A stretch of 64,000 nucleotides of DNA from Lichenicoccus sp964242335 (GTDB taxonomy: Bacteria; Pseudomonadota; Alphaproteobacteria; Acetobacterales; Acetobacteraceae), in NCBI GenBank assembly GCA_964242335.1, contig CAXTAY010000001.1:162434-226433 (forward strand). Direction: 5' to 3'. The position numbers were made by a program, and so were the translations under genes. Under the pieces are notes generated by a model. It had not been told where the DNA came from. It worked only from the letters and a program-made list of their open reading frames with translations, and did no database searches. This document shows positions 24,621 to 34,191 of this stretch, in pieces. Position 1 is the first letter of the stretch. Each line of letters begins with the position of its first letter.

Positions 24621-25508
24621 ATGGATGAGGCGGATATCCCGCGAGTGGACCCGGCGTCCCCCGGCTCGTCGCTGGGCCTGCCGAGCCCGCGCGACTTCAA
24701 GAGCCTGCGGGCGCTGATCGTCGCGCGGCGGGACGCGCTGCCGAAGCGGCTGGTGCAGGTTGCGGACTTCGCGGTCGATCACCCGCAGGAGATCGCGTTC
24801 GGGCGCGTCGCCGACCTGGCACAGCAGGCAGGCGTGCAGCCCTCGACCCTGGTGCGGTTCGCGCAGACGCTCGGCTATGCCGGCTTCTCGGACCTGCAGG
24901 CGGTGTTTCGCGCGCATGCGCGGCAGCGCTGGCCGGATTACCGGGAGCGGCTGGACTCGCTCTCCGGGGAGGTCGAGGCCGGTGGCGCCACGCCGTCGAT
25001 GCTGCTGCACGGCTTCGTCCACGCCGCCCGGATCTCGCTCGACCACCTGGAGCAGACCATCGACGGCGAGGCGCTGGAGCGCGCGGTCGGGCTGCTGGCC
25101 GGAGCACGCTCGGTGTGCCTGCTCGGCATGCGCCGCGTGCTGCCGGTGGCGATATACCTGACCTACGCGCTGCGACGGCTCGGGCTGCGCGCCGAGACGA
25201 TCGACAATGCCGGCGGCCTCGGCCACCGCCAGGTGGAGCTGCTCGGGCCGGGCGACGCGGTGCTGGCGGTGAGCTTCACGCCCTACGCGGCCGAGACGCT
25301 CGACCTGGCCGGCGTGGCCGCGAAGGGGGGCGCCCACGTCGTCGCCATCACCGACAGCCCGTTCTCGCCGATGACCCAGATCGCCGCGGTGTGGCTCGAA
25401 GTGGCGGAGACCGACCATGCGGGCTTCCGCTCGCTCTCGGCGACCTTCGCGCTGGCCACCACGCTCGCCGTGGCGCTCGCGGAATGCCGTCGCGAGAGCG
25501 GACCATAA
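24621..25508 (+). CDS. MurR/RpiR-family regulator, probable inositol regulator
   Basis: A 295-residue protein with an N-terminal RpiR helix-turn-helix (about 30-100: GRVADLAQQAGVQPSTLVRF, then AQTLGYAGFSDLQAVFR) and a C-terminal SIS sugar-phosphate domain (about 130-270: GARSVCLLGMRRVLPVAIYL; AVLAVSFTPYAAETLDLAGV). IolR of Sinorhizobium meliloti belongs to this family and controls inositol genes through GGAA-N6-TTCC sites; such sites are present at 27985 and 32193 in this locus. The gene is the first of the cluster, directly ahead of a Gfo/Idh dehydrogenase. I therefore infer it is the inositol repressor, with a phosphorylated pathway intermediate as likely inducer. Confidence 0.85.
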   Translation: MDEADIPRVDPASPGSSLGLPSPRDFKSLRALIVARRDALPKRLVQVADFAVDHPQEIAFGRVADLAQQAGVQPSTLVRFAQTLGYAGFSDLQAVFRAHARQRWPDYRERLDSLSGEVEAGGATPSMLLHGFVHAARISLDHLEQTIDGEALERAVGLLAGARSVCLLGMRRVLPVAIYLTYALRRLGLRAETIDNAGGLGHRQVELLGPGDAVLAVSFTPYAAETLDLAGVAAKGGAHVVAITDSPFSPMTQIAAVWLEVAETDHAGFRSLSATFALATTLAVALAECRRESGP

Positions 25509-25534
25509 ATTCCACTTTCTCGGCCTACTGGAAT
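25509..25534. promoter_or_regulatory. Inverted repeat between regulator and Gfo/Idh gene
   Basis: ATTCCA (25509-25514) and TGGAAT (25529-25534) form a dyad with a 14-bp spacer immediately after the regulator's stop codon and 34 bp before the next start. The half-sites contain the same GGAA/TTCC cores as the operator-like sites further along, although spacing and order differ. Confidence 0.4.
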
Positions 25535-25568
25535 GACTTACCTGTTCGGGTGAGCGTGGAGCAGGATC

Positions 25569-26735
25569 ATGGGCCCGGGAACGCAGCCGAAGCGCGGCGA
25601 GGCGGCGAGCATCGGCATCGGGCTGATCGGCAGCGGCTTCATGGGGCGGGCGCACGCGCTCGCGTTCCGCACCGTGGGCGGGGTGTTCCCGCTGGCGGCA
25701 CGGCCACGGCTGGAGATGCTGGCCGATATTCCGGAGACGCGCGCGGCCGAGGCAGCCCTGGCACTCGGCTTCGCCCGTTCGACCCAGGACTGGCGCGCAC
25801 TGGTGCGCGATCCGCAGGTCGATCTGGTGGCGATCGCGACGCCCAACCTCATGCACGCGCCGATGGCGCTGGCGGCGATCGAGGCGGGCAAGCCGGTCTA
25901 TTGCGAGAAGCCGCTGGCGACGACGCTGGCGGACGCGATCGCCATGACGCGTGCCGCCGAGGCGGCCGGCATCGTGACGATGGTCGGGTTCAACTATCTC
26001 AAGAACCCGATGATGACGACGGCGCGCGAGATCGTCCGCAGCGGCGAGATCGGCGAGGTGACCGGTTTTCGCGCTGTCTTCGCCGAGGACTTCATGGCCG
26101 ATCCGATGGCGCCGTTCTCCTGGCGCTGCGAGGAGCGCCAGGCAGGCGGGGCGCTGGCGGACATCGGCAGCCACGCGATCGCCCTCTCCCGCTTCCTGCT
26201 GGGCGAGGTCGAGAGCGTGTGCGGGCGCCTCGACACCATCCACGCGACGCGGCCGCTGCCCTCCGGCGAGCTGAGGGCGGTGGAGGTGGACGACCAGGCC
26301 GCGATCCTGGTGCGGTTCGCCGACCGCGGCTTCACCGCCGGGCTGCAGGCCAGCTGGCTGGCGACCGGCGAGGTGATGCAGCTGGCCTTCGAGCTCAGGG
26401 GGACGAAGGGCGCCATCACCTTCACCCAGGAGAGGTTCAACGAGCTGCGGCTGTTCCGCTCCGGTGGCGACGCGGCGCGCAACGGGTTCACGACGATCCA
26501 TGCCGGGCCCGCGCATGCGGAGTACGGCGCGTTCATTCCCGCCGCCGGCCATCAGCTCGGCTTCAACGACCTGAAGGTGATCGAGGTGCGAAGGCTGCTC
26601 GACGCGGTGGCCGGACGGGCGGCGAGCGATGCCGACTTCCGCGAGGCGCTGGCGGTGACGCGCGTCATGGAGGCGATACGGCGCTCCTCGACCGAGGCGC
26701 GGTGGGTGTCGCTGCGCGATGTCGAGGATGCATGA
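25569..26735 (+). CDS. Gfo/Idh/MocA-family NAD(P)-dependent dehydrogenase
   Basis: A 388-residue two-domain sugar/polyol dehydrogenase. The Rossmann domain starts IGIGLIGSGFMGRAHALAF, followed by AIATPNLMHAPMALAAIEAG and the family hallmark EKPLATTLADAI (Lys of E-K-P). The C-terminal beta-sheet domain contains GGALADIGSHAIALSRFLLG with the conserved His. It lies between the RpiR regulator and an MFS gene. It is distinct from the IolG-like enzyme at 38723-39754, so it may act on a different inositol isomer or an oxidised product such as 2-keto-myo-inositol. AGGA precedes the ATG. Confidence 0.9.
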   Translation: MGPGTQPKRGEAASIGIGLIGSGFMGRAHALAFRTVGGVFPLAARPRLEMLADIPETRAAEAALALGFARSTQDWRALVRDPQVDLVAIATPNLMHAPMALAAIEAGKPVYCEKPLATTLADAIAMTRAAEAAGIVTMVGFNYLKNPMMTTAREIVRSGEIGEVTGFRAVFAEDFMADPMAPFSWRCEERQAGGALADIGSHAIALSRFLLGEVESVCGRLDTIHATRPLPSGELRAVEVDDQAAILVRFADRGFTAGLQASWLATGEVMQLAFELRGTKGAITFTQERFNELRLFRSGGDAARNGFTTIHAGPAHAEYGAFIPAAGHQLGFNDLKVIEVRRLLDAVAGRAASDADFREALAVTRVMEAIRRSSTEARWVSLRDVEDA

Positions 26736-27927
26736 GGGAGCGGCCACTCCGCTGATGCAGCGCCCCGGGCTGATCCTGCCGGTCCTCGCCGCATCGGTGT
26801 TCCTGGTGGTCCTGGTGATCGGCCTGGCGCTGCCGGTGGTCCCGCTGTTCGTGCACGGGCTCGGCTACGGCAACGTGATCGTCGGCGCGACCGTGGGCAT
26901 CCAGTCGCTCGCGACCGTGCTGACCCGGGCGAGCGCCGGCCGCCGCTCGGATGGGCGTGGCGGTGCCTCGACGATGCGCCGCGGCGCCTGGACCTGCGGC
27001 CTGTCCGGCCTGGCGCTGCTCGCGGTGGCGGCGTTCCCGGCGCCGCCACCGGTCAGGCTGCTGATCCTGGTGGGAGGTCGGCTCCTGCTCGGCGCCGGCG
27101 AGAGCCAGCTGATCGTGGGCGCGCTGTCCCTGGGCATCGGCCTGCTCGGGCAGCGTGCCTCCGGGCGTGTCCTGGCGTGGGTCGGCATGGCGATGTACGG
27201 CGCCCTCGCCGCCGGGGCGCCGCTCGGCCTGCTGCTCGACCGCGGCGGCGGCCTCGCGCTGATCGGGTTCGCGACGATGGGCTGCGCCCTCGCGGCACTG
27301 GCGGTCGGCGCCGTCCTCCCGGCGGCGGCGCCACCGGGCGGGGCGCGGACGTCCTTCCTCGGGATCATCGGCTCGATCTGGCGTCCGGGACTCGGGGTGG
27401 CACTCCAGGGCGTCGGCTTCGCCGCGATCGGGGCGTTCGTCACGCTCGACTTCCAGTCCCGCGGCTGGCGGGGCGGCGGCCTCGCGCTGACCTGCTTCGG
27501 CGCCTCGTTCGTCCTGGTGCGCATCCTGTGCGGCGGCGCGCCGGATCGCTTCGGCGGCTATGCGGTCGCGATCGTCTCGCTCGCGGTCGAGGCGGTCGGC
27601 CAGTCGATCCTCTTCCTCGCACCCGACGCCGGCACCGCGCTCGTCGGCGCGGCCGTGACCGGCATGGGCTGCTCGATGGTGTTCCCGTCGCTCGGGGTGG
27701 AGGTGGTGCGCCTGGTTCCGGCCGGCAGTCGCGGCACCGCCCTGGGCGGGTTCGCCGCCTTCCAGGACATCGCCTACGGCACCACCGGACCGGCCGCCGG
27801 CCTGATCGCGTCCGCGTTCGGCTATCCGGCGGCGTTCGCGCTCGGAGCCGGCGCGGCGCTGGCCGGCCTCGCGATGGTGAGCGTGCTGGTGGTGCGGGCA
27901 TCCGCCGCTTCGGCTCCTTCCTCGTGA
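26728..27927 (+). CDS. MFS transporter
   Basis: A 12-helix major facilitator of about 399 residues (LPVLAASVFLVVLVIGLALP first helix; RASAGRRSDGRGG loop 2-3 motif; central loop near residue 200). It resembles arabinose-efflux-type MFS proteins and may export or import a sugar or polyol. The start is uncertain: ATG 26719, 26728 and 26755 are all in frame, and the first two overlap the end of the dehydrogenase gene (stop 26733-26735), which suggests coupling. Its place in the inositol locus suggests a related substrate. Confidence 0.82.
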   Translation: MHEGAATPLMQRPGLILPVLAASVFLVVLVIGLALPVVPLFVHGLGYGNVIVGATVGIQSLATVLTRASAGRRSDGRGGASTMRRGAWTCGLSGLALLAVAAFPAPPPVRLLILVGGRLLLGAGESQLIVGALSLGIGLLGQRASGRVLAWVGMAMYGALAAGAPLGLLLDRGGGLALIGFATMGCALAALAVGAVLPAAAPPGGARTSFLGIIGSIWRPGLGVALQGVGFAAIGAFVTLDFQSRGWRGGGLALTCFGASFVLVRILCGGAPDRFGGYAVAIVSLAVEAVGQSILFLAPDAGTALVGAAVTGMGCSMVFPSLGVEVVRLVPAGSRGTALGGFAAFQDIAYGTTGPAAGLIASAFGYPAAFALGAGAALAGLAMVSVLVVRASAASAPSS

Positions 27928-27965
27928 GATCGGTCGAGCCGACGAACGGGACCGTCATCGGGCTC

Positions 27966-27998
27966 TTGACAGGCCGGCAGGATCGGAATGTGACTTCC
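27966..27998 (+). promoter_or_regulatory. Promoter-like element with GGAA-N6-TTCC operator
   Basis: GGAATGTGACTTCC at 27985-27998 is a perfect match to the GGAA-N6-TTCC site known for rhizobial IolR. A consensus TTGACA lies at 27966-27971, placing the palindrome where a -10 region would be, so binding would block transcription of the SDR/ABC operon starting at 28204. Confidence 0.65.
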
Positions 27999-28013
27999 AC
28001 AACGAGAAGCAGA

Positions 28014-28028
28014 GAAACGTGACGTTTC
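28014..28028. promoter_or_regulatory. Palindrome GAAACG-TGA-CGTTTC
   Basis: A 15-bp perfect dyad (GAAACGTGACGTTTC) lies 16 bp downstream of the GGAA-N6-TTCC site. A near-identical copy (one base different, in the 3-bp centre) precedes iolC at 32037-32051. This second shared motif indicates another regulator acting on both transcription units. Confidence 0.55.
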
Positions 28029-28203
28029 ATACTGTCGGCCGGGAGAACGTCAGTGACCATGTCGGCCTCGACCGATCCGTCGCCTCCCGTGCCCGCTCCG
28101 GCCGCCACCTCCTGCGACCCATCACCGAGCTCGCACGATCAGCGGCTGGAGATCATCGGATCCGCCGGCACGGCGGCCGAACCACCGGATCCGGGAAGCG
28201 ACG

Positions 28204-29013
28204 ATGCATGACCTGACGAACAAGATCGCGGTGGTCACCGGCGGCACGCAGGGGCTCGGTGCCGCCATCGCCCGCAGCTTCGCCGAGCGCGGTGCCGCCG
28301 GCCTCGTGCTCTGCGGGCGCAGCGTCGAGAAGGGGCGCGCCTGCGCCGCGGCCATCGAGGCGGACCTGGGAACCAGGTCGATCTTCGTGGAGGCGGATCT
28401 CGCGCACGTCGCGTCCTGCCGCGAGGTGATCGCGCGCGCCGACCAGGCGTTCGGGCGCATCGACGCGCTGGTGAACGCGGCCGGCATCACCGATCGCGGC
28501 ACCATCCTCGACACCTCGGAGGAGCTGTTCGACCGGATCTTCGCGGTCAACGTGCGCGCACCCTTCTTCCTCATGCAGGAGGCCATACGGGTCATGCGGC
28601 GGGAGGCGACCCAGGGCACGATCGTCAATATCGGCTCGATGTCGGCGCTCGCGGGACAGCCGTTCATCGCCGCCTACTGCTCGTCCAAGGGGGCGCTCGC
28701 GACGCTGACGCGCAACACCGCCTACGCCCTGCTTCGCAACCGGATCCGGGTCAACGGCCTGAACATCGGCTGGATGGCGTCCGAGGGCGAAGACCGGATC
28801 ATGCGCGAATATCACGGTGCGCAGGATGGCTGGCTCGAGCAGGCGGCGAGCCAGCAACCCGCCGGAAGGCTGATCGACCCGTTCGAGGTGGCGCGCGCGG
28901 TGATCTTCCTCTCGACGGCGGAGTCCGGCCTGATGACCGGCTCGGTGATGGAGTACGACCAGACCATCTGGGGCGGCTACGAGGTCGGTGCGGCGCCGAA
29001 GGAGGCGCTCTGA
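28204..29013 (+). CDS. SDR-family oxidoreductase in the inositol locus
   Basis: A 269-residue classical SDR: VVTGGTQGLGAAIARSFAER, LVNAAG in place of NNAG, VNIGSMSALAGQPFIAAYCS then SKGA (Ser, Tyr, Lys). It is the first gene after the operator-bearing intergenic region and precedes the ABC importer genes, so it probably acts early on a transported polyol. The C-terminal YDQTIWGGYEVG differs from the usual V-D-G-G ending. Which cyclitol or sugar it oxidises is unknown. Confidence 0.88.
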   Translation: MHDLTNKIAVVTGGTQGLGAAIARSFAERGAAGLVLCGRSVEKGRACAAAIEADLGTRSIFVEADLAHVASCREVIARADQAFGRIDALVNAAGITDRGTILDTSEELFDRIFAVNVRAPFFLMQEAIRVMRREATQGTIVNIGSMSALAGQPFIAAYCSSKGALATLTRNTAYALLRNRIRVNGLNIGWMASEGEDRIMREYHGAQDGWLEQAASQQPAGRLIDPFEVARAVIFLSTAESGLMTGSVMEYDQTIWGGYEVGAAPKEAL

Positions 29014-29124
29014 GCCCTGCGCCGGCGCCCATCAAGCCGAGGGACGCGAATCAGGTCGGCGCGAAAGCGGTCGTCAATCGATGCGCTCGCACGCAAGCAG
29101 GCGGGCGCGGGAGGAGACAGGAAG

Positions 29125-30087
29125 ATGATGTCACGCAAGACGCGGGTGCTCGGTCGGCTGTGCCGGCGCGCGGCCGTCGCAGTCCCCGCCGTCCTGGCGC
29201 CGATCGCGGCCTGGGCCGATGCGCCGCCGCGCTACACGATCGCCATGATCACGCACGGCCAGCCCGGCGACAGCTTCTGGGACATCATCCGCAAGGGCGC
29301 GGAGGCGGCGGCGAAGCAGGACGACGTCAAGCTCATCTACCTGGCGGATCCGACGGCCTCCGGCGAGGCGCAGCTGATCACCAACGTGCTGCAGCAGCAC
29401 GTCGACGGCATCGCGCTCACCCTCGCCTTTCCCGATGCCGAGACGCCGAACGTCAGGAAGGCGCAGGAGGCGGGCACGCCGGTGCTGGGCTTCAACGCCG
29501 GCAGCGACACCTGGAAGAAGGCGGCGATGCTCGGCTTCGTCGGTCAGGACGAGGTGATCGCCGGCTCCGCGGTCGGCGACAAGCTGAACGCCGAAGGCGC
29601 GAAGAGCGTCGTCTGCGTCGACCAGCAGCAGGGCGCGGTGCAGCTCGCCGAGCGCTGCGAGGGCATACAGAAGACCTTCCACGGCAAGCTCACCGTGCTC
29701 TACGTTCCCGGCTACGACATGGCGAGCGCGCAGTCGCGCATGGTCGCGAAGCTGCAGCAGGATCCCGCCGTCGACTACGTGGTGACCCTGGGCGCGCCGT
29801 TCGCGCCGACCGCGGCGACGTCGGTGCAGATGGCCGGAAGCCATGCCAAGGTCGGGACCTTCGACCTCACGCCGCGCGTGTCGTCGCTCATCAAGTCGGG
29901 CAGCGTGCAGTGGGCGATCGACCAGCAGCCCTACGTCGAGGGCTATCTCGCGGTGAACCTGCTGTGGCTGAACAGGTGGAACGGCGACGTCGTCGGCGGC
30001 GGCAACGCCGTGCTCACCGGCCCGGCCTTCGTCTCCAGGGACAACATCGACGTGGTGGCGAAGTACGCGAAGCGCGGGACGCGCTAG
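29125..30087 (+). CDS. Periplasmic binding protein of inositol-type ABC importer
   Basis: A 320-residue CUT2-type binding protein. A signal peptide (RRAAVAVPAVLAPIAAWADA) precedes the mature start PPRYTIAMITHGQPGDSFWD. The second lobe has TFDLTPRVSSLIKSG and WAIDQQPYLEG-like sequence (WAIDQQPYVEGYLAVNLLWL). Together with the permease and ATPase downstream it forms a complete importer. The context of iol genes makes myo-inositol or another cyclitol the likely ligand. Confidence 0.9.
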   Translation: MMSRKTRVLGRLCRRAAVAVPAVLAPIAAWADAPPRYTIAMITHGQPGDSFWDIIRKGAEAAAKQDDVKLIYLADPTASGEAQLITNVLQQHVDGIALTLAFPDAETPNVRKAQEAGTPVLGFNAGSDTWKKAAMLGFVGQDEVIAGSAVGDKLNAEGAKSVVCVDQQQGAVQLAERCEGIQKTFHGKLTVLYVPGYDMASAQSRMVAKLQQDPAVDYVVTLGAPFAPTAATSVQMAGSHAKVGTFDLTPRVSSLIKSGSVQWAIDQQPYVEGYLAVNLLWLNRWNGDVVGGGNAVLTGPAFVSRDNIDVVAKYAKRGTR

Positions 30088-30090
30088 ACG

Positions 30091-31194
30091 GTGGCGGACC
30101 TGCCCGGAAACGCCGGTCGACCGGGATCACGCGGCCAGGGCGTGACGATGGTCGCGGGCGACGCGGCAGGCGCGGTCGTCGCGCGTCGCCCGGCCGAACC
30201 GGCATTGTGGAAGAAGGCGCTCAAGCGGCCCGAGATCGGATCGCTCGGCGGCGTCGTCCTCGTCTTCGCCTTCTTCTACGCCGTGGCACCGCCGGTCCGG
30301 CAGCTCGCCTCGATCGCGACCATCCTGTACCAGTCGGCGAGCATGGGGATCCCGGCGGTCGCGGTCGCGCTGCTGATGATCGGCGGCGAGTTCGACCTGA
30401 GTGCCGGCGTCGCGGTCACGGCATCGTCGCTCACCGCCGCGATCACGGCGACGGAACTGATCGGCAACGTCTGGGCCGGCGTGGCCCTGGCGCTGGTGGT
30501 CTCGCTCGGCATCGGCTGGCTGAACGGCTACCTGCTGGTGCGGACCAGGCTGCACAGCTTCCTGGTGACGCTGTCGACGTTCCTGATGCTGCAGGGCCTC
30601 AACATCGCGATCACCAAGCTGGTCACCGGCAACGTCGCGACTGCCGACATCAGCGGCGTCGACGGCTTCGATTCCGCGCACGCGATCTTCGCCTCCACGC
30701 TGACCATCGGCCACGTCAATCTGAGCATCGCGGTGTTCTACTGGATCGCCTTCGCCCTGGCGGCGACCTGGGTGCTGCTCCGCACCCAGATCGGCAACTG
30801 GATCTTCGCGGTCGGCGGTCAGGTCGACAGCGCCAGGGCGGTCGGCATCCCGGTCAAGAGGGTCAAGATCGGGCTGTTCATGCTAGTCGGCGTCTCCGTC
30901 TGGTTCATGGGGATGCACCTGCTGTTCGCCTTCGACACCGTCCAGTCGGGCGCAGGCATCGGCAACGAACTGCTCTACATCGCCTCGGCCGTCGTCGGCG
31001 GCTGCCTGCTGACCGGGGGCTACGGCTCCGCGGCGGGTTCCGCACTTGGCGCCTTCATCTTCGGCATGACGACGGAGGGCGTCATCTACGCCGACTGGGA
31101 CCCGAACTGGTTCCAGTATTTCGTCGGCGCCATGCTGCTGCTGGCGACGGTCTTCAACGGATGGCTACGCCTTCGCGCCAGCACGGGGAGATAG
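30091..31194 (+). CDS. Inositol-type ABC importer, permease subunit
   Basis: The protein has up to 367 residues, about ten membrane helices and the CUT2 signature GGEFDLSAGVAVTASSLTAA. Further family blocks are GIGWLNGYLLVRTRLHSFLV and VGGCLLTGGYGSAAGSALGA. The GTG at 30091, 3 bp after the preceding stop, is called; ATG 30148 is an alternative that would remove a 19-residue polar leader. It is followed 2 bp later by the ATPase gene. It forms the inner-membrane path for the ligand. Confidence 0.9.
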   Translation: MADLPGNAGRPGSRGQGVTMVAGDAAGAVVARRPAEPALWKKALKRPEIGSLGGVVLVFAFFYAVAPPVRQLASIATILYQSASMGIPAVAVALLMIGGEFDLSAGVAVTASSLTAAITATELIGNVWAGVALALVVSLGIGWLNGYLLVRTRLHSFLVTLSTFLMLQGLNIAITKLVTGNVATADISGVDGFDSAHAIFASTLTIGHVNLSIAVFYWIAFALAATWVLLRTQIGNWIFAVGGQVDSARAVGIPVKRVKIGLFMLVGVSVWFMGMHLLFAFDTVQSGAGIGNELLYIASAVVGGCLLTGGYGSAAGSALGAFIFGMTTEGVIYADWDPNWFQYFVGAMLLLATVFNGWLRLRASTGR

Positions 31195-31196
31195 CG

Positions 31197-31985
<789 letters not shown>

Positions 31986-32036
31986 CGAGAACCACCCCGG
32001 CGTCGCCGCGAGCGACCGGCGGGCATGGCGGTCCCT

Positions 32037-32051
32037 GAAACGCGACGTTTC
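32037..32051. promoter_or_regulatory. Palindrome GAAACG-CGA-CGTTTC
   Basis: Second copy of the 15-bp dyad found at 28014-28028, differing only in the centre. It lies 211 bp ahead of iolC. A related imperfect element, GGAACAAGTTTTTC, follows at 32067-32080. Confidence 0.55.
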
Positions 32052-32192
32052 CCCGTGCGCCGTCGTGGAACAAGTTTTTCACGCGCCCGGGCTGTCGCGT
32101 GGCGAACGCTCCCGGCAGCGTCGCGGATCGTTCCCGGGTGGGTACCTCCCGGAGAAGGCGGAACACCGCCGCACCGGTCAGAAACGTCGATT

Positions 32193-32206
32193 GGAACGAC
32201 CGTTCC
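32193..32206. promoter_or_regulatory. GGAA-N6-TTCC operator upstream of iolC
   Basis: GGAACGACCGTTCC is a perfect dyad and a perfect match to the IolR-type GGAA-N6-TTCC site, 55 bp before the iolC start. A TTGACC at about 32210-32215 follows and could be a -35 element. The RpiR regulator at 24621-25508 is the expected binder. Confidence 0.68.
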
Positions 32207-32261
32207 ATCTTGACCGGAGCGGTGGAACGGCTTCATGGATTGCACGGACAGGAGGCGCGCC

Positions 32262-34178
32262 ATGGGTGAGAACGAGCTCGACCTGGTGACGATCGGCCGG
32301 TCCTCGGTGGACCTCTACGGCCAGCAGATCGGCGCGCGGCTCGAGGACATGTCGAGTTTCGGCAAGGCGGTCGGCGGCTGTCCGACCAACATCGCCATCG
32401 GCACCGCCCGGCTCGGGCTGCGCTCGGGCCTGGTGACCCGGGTCGGCGACGAGCATTTCGGCCGCTTCATCCGCGAGCAGGCCGTGCGGGAAGGTGTGGC
32501 CACCGACGGCATACGCACCGATCCGCACCGGCTGACCGCGCTCGCCATCCTCGGCGTGCGCGACGCGAGCAGCTTTCCGCTCATCTTCTTCCGCACCGAC
32601 TGCGCCGACGGCGCCCTCGACGAGGGCGACATCGACGAGGCGTTCATCTCCCGGGCACGGTCGATCGTCGTGACCGGAACCCACTTCGCCCGGCCGCACA
32701 ACGCCGCCGCACAGCGCCGCGCGATGCGGATCGCGCGCGCCGCCGGCGGCAAGGTGATCCTCGACGTCGATTACCGTCCGAACCTGTGGGGCCTCTCCGG
32801 CCACGGCGACGGCGAGAACCGCTACATCCGCTCGGCCGAGGTCAGCGAGCGGCTCGCCGGGGTCCTGCCCGGATGCGACCTGGTGGTCGGCACCGAGGAG
32901 GAGCTGCACATCGCCGGCGGCAGCGAGGACACGCTGGCCGCGATCCGCGCCATCCGCGGCCTGGCACCGCAGGCGGTGATCGTCTGCAAGCGCGGTCCGA
33001 TGGGCTGCATCGTGTTCGAGGCCGCGATCCCGGACCGCCTGGAGGACGGCATCCACGGGCCCGGCTTCCCGGTCGAGGTCTACAACACGCTCGGCGCCGG
33101 CGACGCCTTCATGTCGGGCTTCCTGCGCGGCTGGCTGCGCGACGCCCCGCTCGCGACCTGCGCCACCTACGCCAACGCCTGCGGCGCCATCGCGGTCTCC
33201 CGGCTGCTCTGCTCGCCCGAGTTCGCGACCTTCGACGAGCTGCAGCATTTCCTGGCACACGGCAGCCCGCAGCGCGCACTGCGACACGACGCCGCGCTCA
33301 ACCACGTGCACTGGGCCACCACCCGACGGACGCAGACGACGCCGATCCGTGCACTCGCCTGCGACCACCGGCTGCAGCTCGAGCAGATCGCCGACGCGGT
33401 GGGCGCATCGCACGATCGCATCGCACCGTTCAAGGTGCTGGCGGTCAGGGCGGCCACCCGGGTGGCCGATGGACGGCCGGGCTTCGGCATGTTCCTGGAC
33501 GGGCGCCACGGTCGCGAGGCGCTGTTCGCGGCATCCCATGCCGGGCTCTGGGTGGCGCGCCCGATCGAGCGCACCGGCTCCCGGCCGCTCGATTTCGAGA
33601 ACGGGGGCAGCCTCGGCGCGCAGCTGGTGGAGTGGCCGGCGGACCAGGTCGTCAAGTGCCTCTGCTTCTACCACCCGGACGACGACGAGGCGCTTCGCCT
33701 GCGGCAGGAGCGGGAACTGGTGCGTGCGCAGGATGCCTGCCGGCGCCTCGGCCGCGACCTACTGATCGAGATCATCGCCGGCAAGCACGGCGCGCTTGCC
33801 GACGACACGGTGCCGCGCATCCTGGAGCGGCTGTACGGCATCGGGCTCAAGCCGGACTGGTGGAAGCTGGAGCCGCAGCGTTCGAGCGCCGCCTGGCGCG
33901 GGATCGGCGCTGTCATCGAGGCGCACGACCCGCGCTGCCGCGGGGTCGTGATGCTGGGGCTCGATGCGCCGGCCGAGGAGCTGGTCGCGGCGTTCGCCGC
34001 CTCCGCCGCGACGCCGTGGGTCAAGGGGTTCGCGATCGGGCGCACGATCTTCAGCGAGCCCGCCAGGGAATGGCTGGCCGGCCGGATCGACGACGGGCAG
34101 GCGGTCGACAGCATGGCGGAACGCTTCGCCGCCCTGGTTCGCGCCTGGGACGAACGGCCGCGAGACGGTATCGACTGA
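32262..34178 (+). CDS. iolC: 5-dehydro-2-deoxygluconokinase fused to DUF2090 aldolase-like domain
   Basis: A 638-residue fusion. Residues 1 to about 330 are a PfkB-type kinase: LVTIGRSSVDLYGQQIGARL, GGCPTNIAIGTARLGLRSGL, and the catalytic anion-hole motif NTLGAGDAFMSGFLRG (Asp near 280). IolC phosphorylates 5-dehydro-2-deoxy-D-gluconate. Residues about 345-638 are a DUF2090 domain (LACDHRLQLEQIADAVGASH; WWKLEPQ; FAIGRTIFSEPAREWLAG), which resembles class I aldolase barrels and is thought to replace IolJ. This fused form is usual in alphaproteobacteria. AGGAGG lies 8 nt before the ATG. It begins the main iol operon. Confidence 0.95.
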   Translation: MGENELDLVTIGRSSVDLYGQQIGARLEDMSSFGKAVGGCPTNIAIGTARLGLRSGLVTRVGDEHFGRFIREQAVREGVATDGIRTDPHRLTALAILGVRDASSFPLIFFRTDCADGALDEGDIDEAFISRARSIVVTGTHFARPHNAAAQRRAMRIARAAGGKVILDVDYRPNLWGLSGHGDGENRYIRSAEVSERLAGVLPGCDLVVGTEEELHIAGGSEDTLAAIRAIRGLAPQAVIVCKRGPMGCIVFEAAIPDRLEDGIHGPGFPVEVYNTLGAGDAFMSGFLRGWLRDAPLATCATYANACGAIAVSRLLCSPEFATFDELQHFLAHGSPQRALRHDAALNHVHWATTRRTQTTPIRALACDHRLQLEQIADAVGASHDRIAPFKVLAVRAATRVADGRPGFGMFLDGRHGREALFAASHAGLWVARPIERTGSRPLDFENGGSLGAQLVEWPADQVVKCLCFYHPDDDEALRLRQERELVRAQDACRRLGRDLLIEIIAGKHGALADDTVPRILERLYGIGLKPDWWKLEPQRSSAAWRGIGAVIEAHDPRCRGVVMLGLDAPAEELVAAFAASAATPWVKGFAIGRTIFSEPAREWLAGRIDDGQAVDSMAERFAALVRAWDERPRDGID

Positions 34179-34191
34179 GCGGAGGACGGGG